Assembly: GCF_900141755.1 (NCBI RefSeq)
Contig: NZ_LT670844.1
Coordinates: 7,102,501 to 7,166,500, forward strand
Reading direction: 5' to 3'
DNA from: Bradyrhizobium lablabi
GTDB taxonomy: Bacteria; Pseudomonadota; Alphaproteobacteria; Rhizobiales; Xanthobacteraceae
Length of the DNA stretch: 64,000 nucleotides
Positions 26,729 through 36,051 of this stretch are shown in pieces (position 1 is the first letter of the stretch; each line of letters begins with the position of its first letter). The position numbers and the translations under genes are program-made. A model generated the notes under the pieces. That model ran no database searches, had not been told where the DNA came from, and saw only the letters and a list, made by a program, of their open reading frames with translations.

Positions 26729-27180
26729 TCGCGGCCCCGGTATTGCGCCAGAAACATCCGCAATGAATCGTGCGGACTCTCGACGTCCGCAATCACCCAG
26801 CCGTCGGGGCCGTTCACCAGGATAAAATTCAGCGTGACGGCGAGGCCATGATTGTCGAAGGCTACGCCGACATAGGTCTTGTCGAATTGCTTGCGCAGGA
26901 TCGAGATCGAGATCGCGCCGAGTTTCCAGGTCGGGCTCTGGACCAAGAAGTCATACGGCTGGTCTTTTGAAGACGTCCATGCCGCTTGCAAACTCGGATC
27001 GAAGAACTTGTGTGCGGTGGCGGCATCGCGCGGCAGTCCGCTCGAGAGCTCGGACGAGCGGTCGCCGTAATAGGCATAGACGTTCCTGACCAGCGATTCC
27101 GGCGAGCGGAATCCACCCCAGGCGGTCGCGGCACCGAGAACCGCAAGTACCGTCAGAAAAGCCCCAAAAATCCTTGCCAT
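26722..27180 (-). CDS. Exported hypothetical protein (DUF3828-like)
   Basis: This 152-residue protein has an N-terminal hydrophobic signal (FGAFLTVLAVLGAATAWGG). The body resembles periplasmic DUF3828-type proteins: an opening SPESLVRNVYAYYG, then HKFFDPSLQAAW, and a C-terminal half with AVTLNFILVNGPDGWVIADVESP. The function is unknown. It overlaps the small Pro-rich gene tail to tail by seven bases and is divergent from the ATP12 gene. Confidence 0.75.
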   Translation of the reverse strand: MARIFGAFLTVLAVLGAATAWGGFRSPESLVRNVYAYYGDRSSELSSGLPRDAATAHKFFDPSLQAAWTSSKDQPYDFLVQSPTWKLGAISISILRKQFDKTYVGVAFDNHGLAVTLNFILVNGPDGWVIADVESPHDSLRMFLAQYRGRDH

Positions 27181-27272
27181 CGCGGCTCGCTTTATTTGCG
27201 TCCATCCTTATCATATTGTTGCGCGGGACATACCGTGGGCAACGGAAGCCGAAAAACCTCCAAAGAACCTGA

Positions 27273-28049
27273 ATGCGTGAACTGTTCGACGAAGCATCCG
27301 GAAAATCGCCGCTCGATCCGGAGGAGGCGGTGCGGCGCACGATGCGCAGCCCGCGCCGGAAGCGGTTTTATGCCAAGGCCGGCGTCGTTGACGCGCCGGA
27401 CGGCTTTGCGATTACCCTCGACGACAAGCCGATCCGCGCGCCGTCCGGGCGCCCGTTAGTCGCGCCGGTCAGGGCGATTGCCGACGCCATCGTCGCCGAA
27501 TGGGATGCGCAGCCGGAACTGATCAATCCCCTGACAATGCCGATGACGCGATTTGCCAACAGTGTCGTCGATGCCGTGGTCGACCGGGTCGATGCCGTCA
27601 AAGAGGACATTGCGAAATATTTTCAGTCGGATCTGTTGTTCTATCGCGCCGGGCATCCCGACGGGTTGGTCGCGCGTGAGGCAGCGCTTTGGGATCCGCC
27701 ATTGTTCTGGGCGGCGGAGGCGCTCGGCGCGCATTTCATTCTCGCCGAAGGCATCGTGCATGTCCGTCAGCCCGAGACGGCCGTGGCCGCGGCGCGCGCG
27801 GCGCTACCCGATGACCCCTGGAGAGTGGCGGCGCTGCACGTGATCACGACACTGACGGGCTCGGCGCTATTGGCCTTGGCGCTCTTGCGCGGTGTGCTCG
27901 ATGCCGATCAGGTCTGGGCCGCCGCCCATGTCGATGAGGACTGGAACATCAAGAAATGGGGCGTGGATGAAGAGGTCGCGGCGCGCCGCGCCGCCCGGCT
28001 GGTCGATTTCCAGGCCGCGGCGACCATTCTCAGGTCGGTTAATCCGTAG
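27273..28049 (+). CDS. ATP12-family F1-ATP synthase assembly chaperone
   Basis: This 258-residue protein matches the ATP12 family, the chaperone that binds the F1 alpha subunit during ATP synthase assembly. It is found in mitochondria and alphaproteobacteria. Family features are RRKRFYAKAGVV near the N-terminus, the LDDKPIRAPSGRPL segment, WDAQPELINPLTMPMTRFANSVVD, and the C-terminal WAAAHVDEDWNIKKWGVDEEV. It is monocistronic as far as can be seen. Confidence 0.93.
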   Translation: MRELFDEASGKSPLDPEEAVRRTMRSPRRKRFYAKAGVVDAPDGFAITLDDKPIRAPSGRPLVAPVRAIADAIVAEWDAQPELINPLTMPMTRFANSVVDAVVDRVDAVKEDIAKYFQSDLLFYRAGHPDGLVAREAALWDPPLFWAAEALGAHFILAEGIVHVRQPETAVAAARAALPDDPWRVAALHVITTLTGSALLALALLRGVLDADQVWAAAHVDEDWNIKKWGVDEEVAARRAARLVDFQAAATILRSVNP

Positions 28050-28110
28050 CGGATGATCCGCCAAAGTGTGAGCGATTTGGCGATAAGATCATGCGCTAAT
28101 TGATATTTTA

Positions 28111-28154
28111 GAGCGCGATCAGCAAAACCTCTTGCCGTTTTGCTGATCGCGCTC
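28111..28154. repeat. Perfect 18-bp inverted repeat upstream of the fliK-like gene
   Basis: GAGCGCGATCAGCAAAAC (28111-28128) is exactly complementary to 28137-28154 across an 8-base loop. It lies 62 bases before the fliK-like start and 62 after the ATP12 gene. It may be an ATP12 terminator-like hairpin or an intergenic repeat; AGATCATGCGC just upstream resembles the ends of the element at 8435-8479. Confidence 0.75.
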
Positions 28155-28215
28155 TCCGGTTAACGAGAGGTTTACGACGCTGCGCTAGCTTTCGCGGACC
28201 CAGCGAGAGCTCTCG

Positions 28216-29877
28216 ATGACGATATCCGTCAATCCAACCGTTCCGGTCGTCGCCGCGCAAAGCGTGGCGTCCGATCTCGTGCTGCAGCCGGGAACCGTGG
28301 TCGACGCCGAGGTCCTGAAAGTTCTCTCCGACAATCTGGTGCGGATCGCGATCTCCAGTCTTGCGATCGATGTGCTCTCTGAAGTGCCGCTTCAAGCCGG
28401 CCAGTCCCTGCAGCTTGCGGTATCGCAGACAGCCGATGGCATCCGGCTTGCGGTGGTCGGACCGGATGCGGCGGCCGGCGCGCCGGCTGATGCCGTCACC
28501 CTGACGCCCGATGCGCCCGTCACTGCCGCGACGGCCAGTCCGCCCGCGGGTGCTGCGCCTACGGCGAATGCGCTGACGCCGCTCGAGCGGGCGGCCGTCT
28601 CGGCGGCGGCCGCGGGCGCGGCCACCCAGCAGGACAGCCTGGCGCCGCTGTTTGCCAACCTCGGCGTTGCCGCCACGTCGAACGGCCTGCCGCCAAAACT
28701 GCAACAGGCGGTGCTGCAGGTCTTGGCGCAGCGTACGAGCCTCGATCCAGGCTTGACCGGCAACGACGTCAAGAACGCCTTCCAGAAATCCGGGATTTTG
28801 CTCGAGGCCTCGCTTGCCGCGGGTTCGGTTCCGCCGCAGGGCAGTGTCCCCGATCTGAAGGCGGCGCTGATCGTGCTGCGCCAGACTCTGTTGTCATCGC
28901 TCGGCACAGGCGATGGCACCGCCGCGGCGGCGACGGTCGCGCCGTCGCCCGCTACGCCGGCGGCCGCCGGCGCTTCAGCCGCGGATGCCGCCTCTCTGCA
29001 ACACGGCACGGCGACATCCACGCCGTCGCCATCGCTGTCTCCCGAGATCGCGGCGCAGGAGATTCTTCTGCCGCAGTCGCGCGTAGCCGTCACCGGTGAT
29101 CCCCTCGCGTCTGGGAGCCCGGTCCGGATCGTGCTCCCTGAAACACTGCTCAACGCCGGGTCGCGCACGATGACGGCGGGCACGGTGTTGAACCTGTTGC
29201 AGGAGACGTTGCAGGCAAGGCCGCTTGTCGCAGGCAGCACCAACTTGCCGGCAACGGCGACAGCGCTGGCCGGACGCAACGACGACGTCACCGTTCATAC
29301 CAACACGCCGCCGCCGCCGTTTCGCGGCGCGCTGCCCTCGGCGCAGCCGATCGCCACGCCGTCGATCACAGCCAATGCGCCGCTTGCCGCAAACACGCAT
29401 CATCTGCTCGCCGATACCGACGCCGCCATTGCGCGCCAGACCCTGCTGCAGGTCGCCTCGCTGCCGGATCGTGTCGATGCCGCAGGCCCGCGGCTCGATC
29501 CGGCGACGCCGCGATGGAATTTCGAGATTCCGTTTGTGACGTCGCAGGGCACGGCGATGGCGCAGTTCGAGATTTCGCGCGACGGTGCTGGTAACGAGGT
29601 CGAAGCCGCCAAACGGGTCTGGCGGGCGCGGTTCTCGCTCGACGTCGAACCGGCCGGCCCCGTTCATGCGCTGGTGTCGCTGAGCGGCGAGCGGACGTCG
29701 GTGCGGATGTGGGCGGAACGGCCCGCGACCGTGGCGCAACTGCGCGCCGGGGCCGCACAATTGAGCCAGGCGCTGACCAAGGCCGAGCTCAAGCCCGGCG
29801 ACATCGTGATCCGGGACGGCACGCCGCCGCAAGCTGCACCGGCGCGCGCCGGGCATTTTCTGGATCGGGCGCTATGA
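28216..29877 (+). CDS. FliK-like hook-length-control domain protein
   Basis: This 553-residue protein is Ala/Pro/Thr-rich over most of its length. It has a conserved C-terminal domain (about residues 435-545) of the FliK/hook-length-control type: [20 protein letters not shown], then [20 protein letters not shown] and [21 protein letters not shown]. FliK measures the flagellar hook and switches export specificity by touching FlhB. No flagellar structural genes are nearby, and the next gene encodes an FlhB-C-like protein with a four-base overlap, so this pair is an orphan unit. Confidence 0.8.
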   Translation: MTISVNPTVPVVAAQSVASDLVLQPGTVVDAEVLKVLSDNLVRIAISSLAIDVLSEVPLQAGQSLQLAVSQTADGIRLAVVGPDAAAGAPADAVTLTPDAPVTAATASPPAGAAPTANALTPLERAAVSAAAAGAATQQDSLAPLFANLGVAATSNGLPPKLQQAVLQVLAQRTSLDPGLTGNDVKNAFQKSGILLEASLAAGSVPPQGSVPDLKAALIVLRQTLLSSLGTGDGTAAAATVAPSPATPAAAGASAADAASLQHGTATSTPSPSLSPEIAAQEILLPQSRVAVTGDPLASGSPVRIVLPETLLNAGSRTMTAGTVLNLLQETLQARPLVAGSTNLPATATALAGRNDDVTVHTNTPPPPFRGALPSAQPIATPSITANAPLAANTHHLLADTDAAIARQTLLQVASLPDRVDAAGPRLDPATPRWNFEIPFVTSQGTAMAQFEISRDGAGNEVEAAKRVWRARFSLDVEPAGPVHALVSLSGERTSVRMWAERPATVAQLRAGAAQLSQALTKAELKPGDIVIRDGTPPQAAPARAGHFLDRAL

Positions 29878-30140
29878 GCGTGGAGACGCGAAACCAGCTT
29901 GCGGTCGCGCTGCATTATGACAAGACCGGCGCGCCGCGGGTGGTCGCCAAGGGCAAGGGCACGATCGGTCAGAAGATCATCGAGGTCGCCAAAGCCCACG
30001 ACATCCCGATCGAAGAGAACGAAATGCTGGCCGGCGCGCTCTCCAATGTCGAACTCGGCGATGAAATCCCTGCCGAACTCTACAAGGCGGTCGCCGAAGT
30101 CCTGATTTTTGTGCTGCGGCTTTCGGGGCGCGTTCGCTAG
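29874..30140 (+). CDS. Stand-alone FlhB C-terminal-domain-like protein
   Basis: This 88-residue protein matches the cytoplasmic domain of FlhB/YscU export-switch proteins: [19 protein letters not shown], then [36 protein letters not shown]. The membrane part is absent. The autocleavage motif NPTH expected before the first strand is missing; [10 protein letters not shown] stands there instead. It starts inside the end of the fliK-like gene (ATGA overlap). It resembles the small FlhB-like proteins (YlqH type) of other bacteria, whose role is unclear. Confidence 0.85.
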   Translation: MSVETRNQLAVALHYDKTGAPRVVAKGKGTIGQKIIEVAKAHDIPIEENEMLAGALSNVELGDEIPAELYKAVAEVLIFVLRLSGRVR

Positions 30141-30232
30141 GCTTTTTCGATTGGCAGCTTCGGATTGTCATCGTTTTACCACGATGTCGTCAGCATCGTC
30201 GCCGCCGTTCGTTTCACCATATCGGATGAGCC

Positions 30233-31051
30233 ATGATCAATCGCCGCCATGCGCTCGGCCTCCTGGCCGCCGCGAGCTTCCTGCCAACGCGCGGTTTTGC
30301 CGACGTCGCGCCCCAGCGCAGCGAGATACACGACGACCTCGCCAAGCACTTTCTTAGCGAAGGCACGGTCGGCACCTTCCTCGGTTACAAGGTCGACGAT
30401 TACCTCATCATCGCAAGCGACAAAAATCGTTCCGGCGAGGCGAGGCTGCCGGCTTCGACCTACAAGATCCCGAACTCGCTGATTGCGCTGGAAACCGGCG
30501 TGGTCGAGGACCCCGACAAGGACGTCTTCAAATGGGACGGCGTAAAGCGCAGCATCGAGGCCTGGAATCGCGACCACACCATGCGCACGGCGATCGCGGC
30601 TTCCGCCGTGCCGGTCTATCAGGAGATCGCCCGGCGCATCGGCCAAGAGCGGATGCAGAAATATGTCGATCTGTTCGAGTACGGCAATCGCAACATCGGC
30701 GGCGGCATCGATCAGTTCTGGCTGACGGGAGATTTGCGCATCGACCCGGTGCAGCAGGTCGATTTTGTCGACCGGCTGCGCCGCGGTGTGCTGCCGATCT
30801 CGAAGCGCAGCCAGGACCTGGTGCGCGACATCCTGCCGGTGACCAAGGTCGGCGATGCCACGATCAGGGCCAAGAGCGGTCTGCTCGGCGCCGAAATCGG
30901 CAAGCCTTCGCTCGGCTGGATGGTGGGCTGGGCCGAAAAGGGCGACGCGCGCACCGTGTTCGCGCTCAATATGGACGTGCTCGAGCCGCGCCATATCCCG
31001 CTGCGCATGACGCTGACGCAGCAGTGCCTGACCGATATCGGCGCGCTCTAG
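30233..31051 (+). CDS. Class D (OXA-type) beta-lactamase family protein
   Basis: This 272-residue serine beta-lactamase-fold protein has a signal with an RR pair (NRRHALGLLAAASFL), so either Tat or Sec export to the periplasm is possible. Class D motifs are in order: S-x-x-K at Ser75-Lys78 (STYK, where the Lys is carboxylated in relatives), S-x-V at 124-126 (SAV), YGN at 150-152, QFWL with the active-site Trp near 163, and KSG at 214-216. Length and spacing fit the family. Hydrolysis of beta-lactams is a family inference. No resistance gene cassette or mobile element is adjacent. Confidence 0.92.
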   Translation: MINRRHALGLLAAASFLPTRGFADVAPQRSEIHDDLAKHFLSEGTVGTFLGYKVDDYLIIASDKNRSGEARLPASTYKIPNSLIALETGVVEDPDKDVFKWDGVKRSIEAWNRDHTMRTAIAASAVPVYQEIARRIGQERMQKYVDLFEYGNRNIGGGIDQFWLTGDLRIDPVQQVDFVDRLRRGVLPISKRSQDLVRDILPVTKVGDATIRAKSGLLGAEIGKPSLGWMVGWAEKGDARTVFALNMDVLEPRHIPLRMTLTQQCLTDIGAL

Positions 31052-31062
31052 CTAGCCCAGCT

Positions 31063-31180
31063 CGTAGGGCGGATTAGCGATAGCGTAATCCGCCGTTACG
31101 CCGGCCGAGATGGCGGATTACGCCGGAGCCTGTCATCGGGCCGCGCTTTGCGCGGACCCGTTGGGCTAATCCGCCCTACG
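31063..31180. repeat. Nested intergenic palindrome, CGTAGGGCGG family, copy 1
   Basis: The outer arms CGTAGGGCGGATTAGC (31063-31078) and its exact complement (31165-31180) enclose GCGTAATCCGCC/GGCGGATTACGC (31083-31094 and 31112-31123) and CCGCGC-TTT-GCGCGG (31141-31155). It lies between convergent genes. The same outer/inner plan recurs at 48177-48246. Confidence 0.85.
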
Positions 31181-31182
31181 AA

Positions 31183-32184
31183 CTACCCCAATTTGAACAA
31201 CGCCTGCAGAAACTCGACCACCGCCTTGCGCGCCTGTTCGGCGGTTGTGGGATTGCCGCCGACATGCGGGTTGAGCTCGACGCAGGAATCCCTGTAGTTG
31301 AACGGCGTTTCGGTATCGGCGTTCAGCAGCACGCCGCCGTCGGCTTCCCGGATATGGCAGTGGCGCACGGTCTGAGCGTTCGTTGAAACCGTCACGGTGT
31401 CGTTGCCCACGAGACCGATGTCAAAACCATGCGCCGAGTCCGGGTATTCAGTCAGCACCACGTCGCGCTTGGCCTCCTGAAGCCGCGCGACATAGGCTTT
31501 GCAGCTCGCAACCGGGTTATAGTCGTCGGGGGCGCCGTGAAAGATGCGGATCGGACGGGCGGCGACCTCGGTATCGGTCAAATAGGTCATGGAGCAATCC
31601 GGATAGAATGGAATGTAGCCGGCGAACTCGACGCCGGATTTATTCCAGAGCTTGTTGAATCGCGTCAAGCTCGCGTAAAGCGCGGCCTGTCCGCCGCGCG
31701 AAAATCCCATCAACACGATCCGGTCTGGATCGACGCGCGGGTGTTTTGCCAGGATGTCGAGCGCGCGATAGATATCGAGGACGAAGTTGAGGCGGCCGAG
31801 CATCGCCTGGTTGGTGCTCACTGCCGTCAATCCGCGGCCGCTAAAGCCGTCGATCACAAATGTCGAAATCCCCATCCGGTTGAATTGATTTACCCAGGCC
31901 TCGATGTTGGCGCCGACGCCGCCCGATCCATGCATCAGCACGACGACGGGGAGGCGGCCGGATCCCTGCGCGATGCGAAATTCGCCGGCGACACTGGCCG
32001 GTTTGCCGTCGGCGTCGCCTAACAGGAATTGCCGGTCCGAGATGGTCAGCGAGGGGATTGAATAGAGTTCGACGCGCGAGGCAATTTCCTTCGGCATCGA
32101 TTGCGCGTTGGTCTCGATCCCCGCCAGCAGAATGGCGGTGCAGAAAATCCAGGCCGCAATCGCCGCACCCATCCATGTCCGCAT
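31183..32184 (-). CDS. Exported dienelactone-hydrolase-like alpha/beta hydrolase
   Basis: This 333-residue protein has an N-terminal membrane/signal segment (AAIAAWIFCTAILLAG). The alpha/beta-hydrolase core has HGSGG at residues 85-89 and the elbow GFSRGG with Ser162. An acidic residue lies in HGAPDDYNP and the His in DSAHGFD, as in the dienelactone hydrolase family. The start at 32184 is preceded by GGGGGAA; the longer frame from 32304 is not supported by a ribosome-binding site. The substrate is not known. Confidence 0.88.
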   Translation of the reverse strand: MRTWMGAAIAAWIFCTAILLAGIETNAQSMPKEIASRVELYSIPSLTISDRQFLLGDADGKPASVAGEFRIAQGSGRLPVVVLMHGSGGVGANIEAWVNQFNRMGISTFVIDGFSGRGLTAVSTNQAMLGRLNFVLDIYRALDILAKHPRVDPDRIVLMGFSRGGQAALYASLTRFNKLWNKSGVEFAGYIPFYPDCSMTYLTDTEVAARPIRIFHGAPDDYNPVASCKAYVARLQEAKRDVVLTEYPDSAHGFDIGLVGNDTVTVSTNAQTVRHCHIREADGGVLLNADTETPFNYRDSCVELNPHVGGNPTTAEQARKAVVEFLQALFKLG

Positions 32185-32263
32185 CGTTTCCCCCGATCGT
32201 GATTCGCCGCTGGCGGCGCTGCGCGGGAATAGAACAAGTGCCGGATAGGGTGTCAATTTGGCT

Positions 32264-32668
32264 TTATGCGCCCTTACCGATGCGGCCGAGATGGGTGAAG
32301 CCAAATCCGGCCGAGTATTTCAGGCCGTAACCGAGCGCGCGATCGATGCCGATATGCGCCATCCAGATCAGCGCGATGGAAAGCCAAAGCGGGGAGACCA
32401 GCGCAAATGACAGGGTCATCAGCGTTACCGGTGCCATATAGCTGTGGGCGGCATTATAGACGATGGCGCCGGTCCTGGAGTCGGCCAGATAGGCCGCAAA
32501 ACTCAGATCGGGCACCAGAAACAGTATGAAATAGATCCACCACGAGCCGCCCCAGACCGCATAAAGCAGCGTCATGCCCAAAAACAGCGTCAGCCCCTCC
32601 AGCCGGAGCAGGGTTCGCACGCCGCCGGTGACGGTGCCTGTGGTCTCCTGGGTTGTGGTATCGGTCAT
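32264..32668 (-). CDS. DUF4260 family membrane protein
   Basis: This 134-residue protein has about four hydrophobic segments and the DUF4260 signatures LRLEGLTLFLG, VPDLSFAAYL, YNAAHSYMAP and the C-terminal WMAHIGIDRALGYGLKYSAGFGFTHLGRIG. It is an inner-membrane protein of unknown function. The 79-base gap to the downstream hydrolase gene leaves co-transcription open. Confidence 0.9.
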   Translation of the reverse strand: MTDTTTQETTGTVTGGVRTLLRLEGLTLFLGMTLLYAVWGGSWWIYFILFLVPDLSFAAYLADSRTGAIVYNAAHSYMAPVTLMTLSFALVSPLWLSIALIWMAHIGIDRALGYGLKYSAGFGFTHLGRIGKGA

Positions 32669-32801
32669 GGCGTCGCCTCCGTTGAGGCGCCGGATATAAC
32701 GTGCGGCGGGCAGGGCTGCCAGATGCCCCGATGGACGTTTCCAGCCGGGAAAAGGCCTGTTAGAACCCGTCCAAATCTAACCCAGATACGGGCGGGAGCA
32801 G

Positions 32802-34334
32802 ATGAAAGAAATCCTGGATATCCTCGAGGAACGGCGCGCCGGAGCAAAGCTCGGCGGCGGCGAGAAGCGCATCGAGGCGCAGCACGCCCGCGGCAAATTG
32901 ACCGCGCGGGAGCGCATCGAGCTTCTGCTCGACAAGGGCTCGTTCGAGGAATTCGACATGTTCGTCGAGCACCGCTCGACCGAGTTCGGCATGGAAAAGA
33001 CAAAGGTGCCGGGCGACGGCGTCGTCACCGGCTGGGGCACCGTCAACGGCCGCAAGACCTTTGTGTTCGCCAAGGATTTTACCGTGTTCGGCGGCTCGCT
33101 GTCGGAAACCCACGCGCAAAAAATCGTAAAAATCCAGGACATGGCGATGAAGGCGAGGGCGCCGATCATCGGGCTTTATGACGCCGGCGGCGCGCGCATC
33201 CAGGAAGGCGTAGCAGCGCTTGCCGGCTATTCCTATGTGTTCCGCCGCAACGTCATTGCATCCGGCGTGATCCCGCAGATCTCGGTCATCATGGGTCCCT
33301 GCGCCGGCGGTGACGTTTACTCTCCGGCGATGACCGATTTTATCTTCATGGTGAAGAACACGAGCTACATGTTCGTCACCGGGCCCGACGTGGTCAAGAC
33401 CGTCACCAACGAGGTCGTCACCGCCGAAGAGCTCGGCGGCGCGTCCGTGCATGCCACGCGCTCCTCGATCGCCGACGGCGCGTTCGAGAACGACGTCGAG
33501 ACGCTGTTGCAGATGCGCCGGCTGATCGATTTCCTGCCCTCAAACAACACCGACGGCGTGCCGGAGTGGCCGAGCTTTGACGATATCGGCCGCGTCGACA
33601 TGTCGTTGGACACGCTGATCCCCGATCATCCGAACAAGCCCTACGACATGAAGGAACTGATCCTGAAGGTCGTCGACGAGGGCGACTTTTTCGAAATTTC
33701 CGAGGCGTTTGCGAAAAACATCGTCACCGGCTTCGGCCGCATCGCCGGCCGCACGGTCGGTTTTGTCGCCAACCAGCCGATGGTGCTGGCGGGCGTGCTT
33801 GACTCCGATGCCTCGCGCAAGGCGGCGCGCTTTGTCCGCTTTTGCGATGCTTTCAATATTCCGATTGTCACGTTCGTCGACGTACCAGGCTTCCTGCCGG
33901 GCACCGCGCAGGAATATGGCGGGCTGATAAAACACGGCGCCAAATTGTTGTTCGCCTATTCGCAATGCACGGTGCCGCTGGTCACGGTGATCACGCGAAA
34001 AGCCTATGGCGGCGCGTTCGACGTGATGGCGTCAAAGGAAATCGGCGCCGACATGAACTACGCCTGGCCGACCGCGCAGATCGCTGTCATGGGCGCCAAG
34101 GGCGCGGTCGAGATCATTTTCCGGAGCGATATCGGCGACACCGACGCCATCGCCGCACGCACCAAGGAATATGAAGACCGCTTCCTGTCCCCCTTCATCG
34201 CCGCCGAGCGCGGCTATATCGACGACGTCATCATGCCGCACTCGACCCGGCGACGGATCGCCCGGGCGCTGGCGATGCTCAGGGATAAGCAGGTCGAGAT
34301 GCCGATGAAGAAGCATGATAATTTGCCGTTGTGA
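32802..34334 (+). CDS. pccB: Propionyl-CoA (acyl-CoA) carboxylase beta subunit
   Basis: This 510-residue carboxyltransferase subunit transfers carboxyl from biotin to propionyl-CoA to give methylmalonyl-CoA, feeding the TCA cycle via succinyl-CoA. It shows the N-terminal [22 protein letters not shown] and the acyl-CoA-binding region with [11 protein letters not shown] and [18 protein letters not shown]. The C-terminal half carries [31 protein letters not shown] and [13 protein letters not shown]. The length is typical. The biotin-carrying alpha subunit is not in the visible downstream region, so it must lie elsewhere. Confidence 0.95.
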   Translation: MKEILDILEERRAGAKLGGGEKRIEAQHARGKLTARERIELLLDKGSFEEFDMFVEHRSTEFGMEKTKVPGDGVVTGWGTVNGRKTFVFAKDFTVFGGSLSETHAQKIVKIQDMAMKARAPIIGLYDAGGARIQEGVAALAGYSYVFRRNVIASGVIPQISVIMGPCAGGDVYSPAMTDFIFMVKNTSYMFVTGPDVVKTVTNEVVTAEELGGASVHATRSSIADGAFENDVETLLQMRRLIDFLPSNNTDGVPEWPSFDDIGRVDMSLDTLIPDHPNKPYDMKELILKVVDEGDFFEISEAFAKNIVTGFGRIAGRTVGFVANQPMVLAGVLDSDASRKAARFVRFCDAFNIPIVTFVDVPGFLPGTAQEYGGLIKHGAKLLFAYSQCTVPLVTVITRKAYGGAFDVMASKEIGADMNYAWPTAQIAVMGAKGAVEIIFRSDIGDTDAIAARTKEYEDRFLSPFIAAERGYIDDVIMPHSTRRRIARALAMLRDKQVEMPMKKHDNLPL

Positions 34335-34340
34335 CGAGCG

Positions 34341-35354
34341 ATGGGGCGAAAACGCATGAGCTTCAGCGTGCGGATGCGCCTTGTGGTACGGCTTGTTTTG
34401 TTGCTGCCGCTCGTCGGTGCGATTGTTTCCCCGGCGATGGCCGCCGGCGCGCCGGCCCAACAGATGGTCATCATCGACACCGACATCGGCGACGATTTTG
34501 ACGACGCGTTGGCGGTGGGACTGGCGCTATCGAGCCCGGAGCTGAAAATTCTCGGCATCACCTCGGCCTGGGGCGATACGGCCTTGCGCGCGCGAATGCT
34601 CGACCGTCTGCTGTGCGATGTCGGCCGCACCGATATTCCGGTCGCGGTTGGTATCGAGAAGCACGCACCAGGCCAGGCGGCGTTCACGCAAGCCCGCTGG
34701 GCAGCCCGCCAACCAGCCAGGACACATCAGGCCGCCGTCGATTTCATGCTGGAGCAGATTCGCCGATATCCGGGAGAGATCACGTTGATCGGCATCGCGC
34801 CGTTGACCAATTTGGGCGCGGCGATCGAACGCGATCCCGCCACCTTCAAGAAATTGAAGCGGATCGTGATCATGGGCGGCTCGATCCATCGCGGTTACGG
34901 CGATGTTTATGCGCCCAACAACCGGCCCGATGCGGAATACAACATCGCCATGGATGCGGTCGCGGCCAAACAGGTCTTCAACTCCGGCGTGCCACTCTAT
35001 GTGATGCCGCTCGACGCCACCCAACATAAACTGGATGAGGTGAAGCGGCAGCTCCTCTTCACCGAAAGCACGAACCTGACGGACGATCTGTCGCTATTGT
35101 ACCTGCAATGGGTCGCAGGGTTCCATCAGCAGACGCCGACTTTGTACGACGATGTCGCGGTGGCCTATGCGATCGATCCCGCCCTGTGCCCGGTCTCGCC
35201 CATGAGGATCGAGGTGGACGACAAGGGTTTTACGCGCCCGGTGCCGGGAGCGGCGAACAGTTTCGTCTGCCTCAGCTCCGATTCCGACAAGTTTTTCAAT
35301 TTCTACATGGCGCGCTTGATGCAACAGAGACTTGCCGGCTCGTGCCCCAGGTGA
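34341..35354 (+). CDS. Exported inosine-uridine-type nucleoside hydrolase
   Basis: This 337-residue protein of the IunH family cleaves the N-glycosidic bond of nucleosides. The Ca-binding Asp cluster DTDIGDDFDDALA is at residues 46-58, with IGIAPLTNLGAAI and IMGGSIHRGYGDVYAPNNRPDAEYN further on. An N-terminal hydrophobic segment (residues about 14-35, ending PAMAAG) indicates export. Alternative starts at Met6 (34356) or Met12 are possible. It follows pccB by 6 bases and may be co-transcribed. Confidence 0.92.
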   Translation: MGRKRMSFSVRMRLVVRLVLLLPLVGAIVSPAMAAGAPAQQMVIIDTDIGDDFDDALAVGLALSSPELKILGITSAWGDTALRARMLDRLLCDVGRTDIPVAVGIEKHAPGQAAFTQARWAARQPARTHQAAVDFMLEQIRRYPGEITLIGIAPLTNLGAAIERDPATFKKLKRIVIMGGSIHRGYGDVYAPNNRPDAEYNIAMDAVAAKQVFNSGVPLYVMPLDATQHKLDEVKRQLLFTESTNLTDDLSLLYLQWVAGFHQQTPTLYDDVAVAYAIDPALCPVSPMRIEVDDKGFTRPVPGAANSFVCLSSDSDKFFNFYMARLMQQRLAGSCPR

Positions 35355-35374
35355 GCGCGGGACGGGAGATGAAT

Positions 35375-35393
35375 GGCCGGGTGAAGCCCGGCC
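35375..35393. repeat. Short palindrome between convergent genes
   Basis: GGCCGGG (35375-35381) and GCCCGGCC-type complement CCCGGCC (35387-35393) flank TGAAG. The sequence matches the GGCCGGGTCAAGCCCGGCC part of the larger element at 38759-38882. It lies between the nucleoside hydrolase and muramidase genes. Confidence 0.6.
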
Positions 35394-35402
35394 ACGACGG
35401 GC

Positions 35403-35921
35403 TCACACCATCGACAGCGCGGCCCTCCGGCATTTCGTCACCCGGTTGATCAGGCCTTTCTGAAATCTCGGGACCTTGAACGCTTTAGTCTTCTTGATGA
35501 AGGCCATGCGATCGTCGCAGATAGCGTTGATCGTGGTTTTGGGGTCGGCCTTGTTCGCGGCGGCGGTGGTGACCGGGCCGAGCGAGCCGTCGTCGGCGAC
35601 GCCGATCGCGCGCTGCAGTGCTGCTACGCCGCGGGTCGGGCCGGAATGGACGCCGAAGTCGAATACCGCGAGATCGATCCCGTCCGGAAGATTGTCGCCA
35701 TTGACGTTGTCCCAGAATTTCCCGCGATAGATCGGCCCGACCTTTGCCGGCGTCAGCGCCTTCACTTCGGCGATCGTCGCCTGGCGGCCGATGAAGGCCG
35801 AAAGCGTCGCCTGGGTGATGCCGAGATTGGTCGGGCCGCCCGGATCCTTGGGATCGTTGGTGAAGCCGCCTTCGAATTGCAGAATGAATTTGAAACATTT
35901 ATCAAAGTTGGATGCCGCCAT
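35403..35921 (-). CDS. GH108-type muramidase with C-terminal peptidoglycan-binding domain
   Basis: This 172-residue protein belongs to the glycoside hydrolase 108 family (DUF847, ZliS/endolysin type). The catalytic motif EGG is at Glu17 within FEGGFTNDPKDPGGPTNLGIT. RGKFWDNVNGDNLPDGIDLAVFDFGVHSGP joins to the C-terminal domain with AIGVADDGSLGP. It lacks a signal peptide, like its phage relatives. The ATG at 35921 follows GGAGGA by 6 bases. No phage genes surround it. It could serve in wall remodelling or in export of proteins by a holin-like route. Confidence 0.9.
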   Translation of the reverse strand: MAASNFDKCFKFILQFEGGFTNDPKDPGGPTNLGITQATLSAFIGRQATIAEVKALTPAKVGPIYRGKFWDNVNGDNLPDGIDLAVFDFGVHSGPTRGVAALQRAIGVADDGSLGPVTTAAANKADPKTTINAICDDRMAFIKKTKAFKVPRFQKGLINRVTKCRRAALSMV

Positions 35922-36051
35922 AATCAATTCCTCCAAATCTAAACCTGAGGTTGAGTATAGGCGCGGCTTCGTAAAATGCCAGCTTGTACCGCGTCAGCCT
36001 TGCTTCCACTTCGCCATCATCTACATTCGGCACAAAAGGGAGCCCCGCGCC

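Noticed and set aside
35403..35921. GH108 muramidase as a sign of a prophage
   Set aside because: No integrase, capsid, tail or holin gene and no attachment-like repeats are seen around it; it stands alone between housekeeping-type genes.
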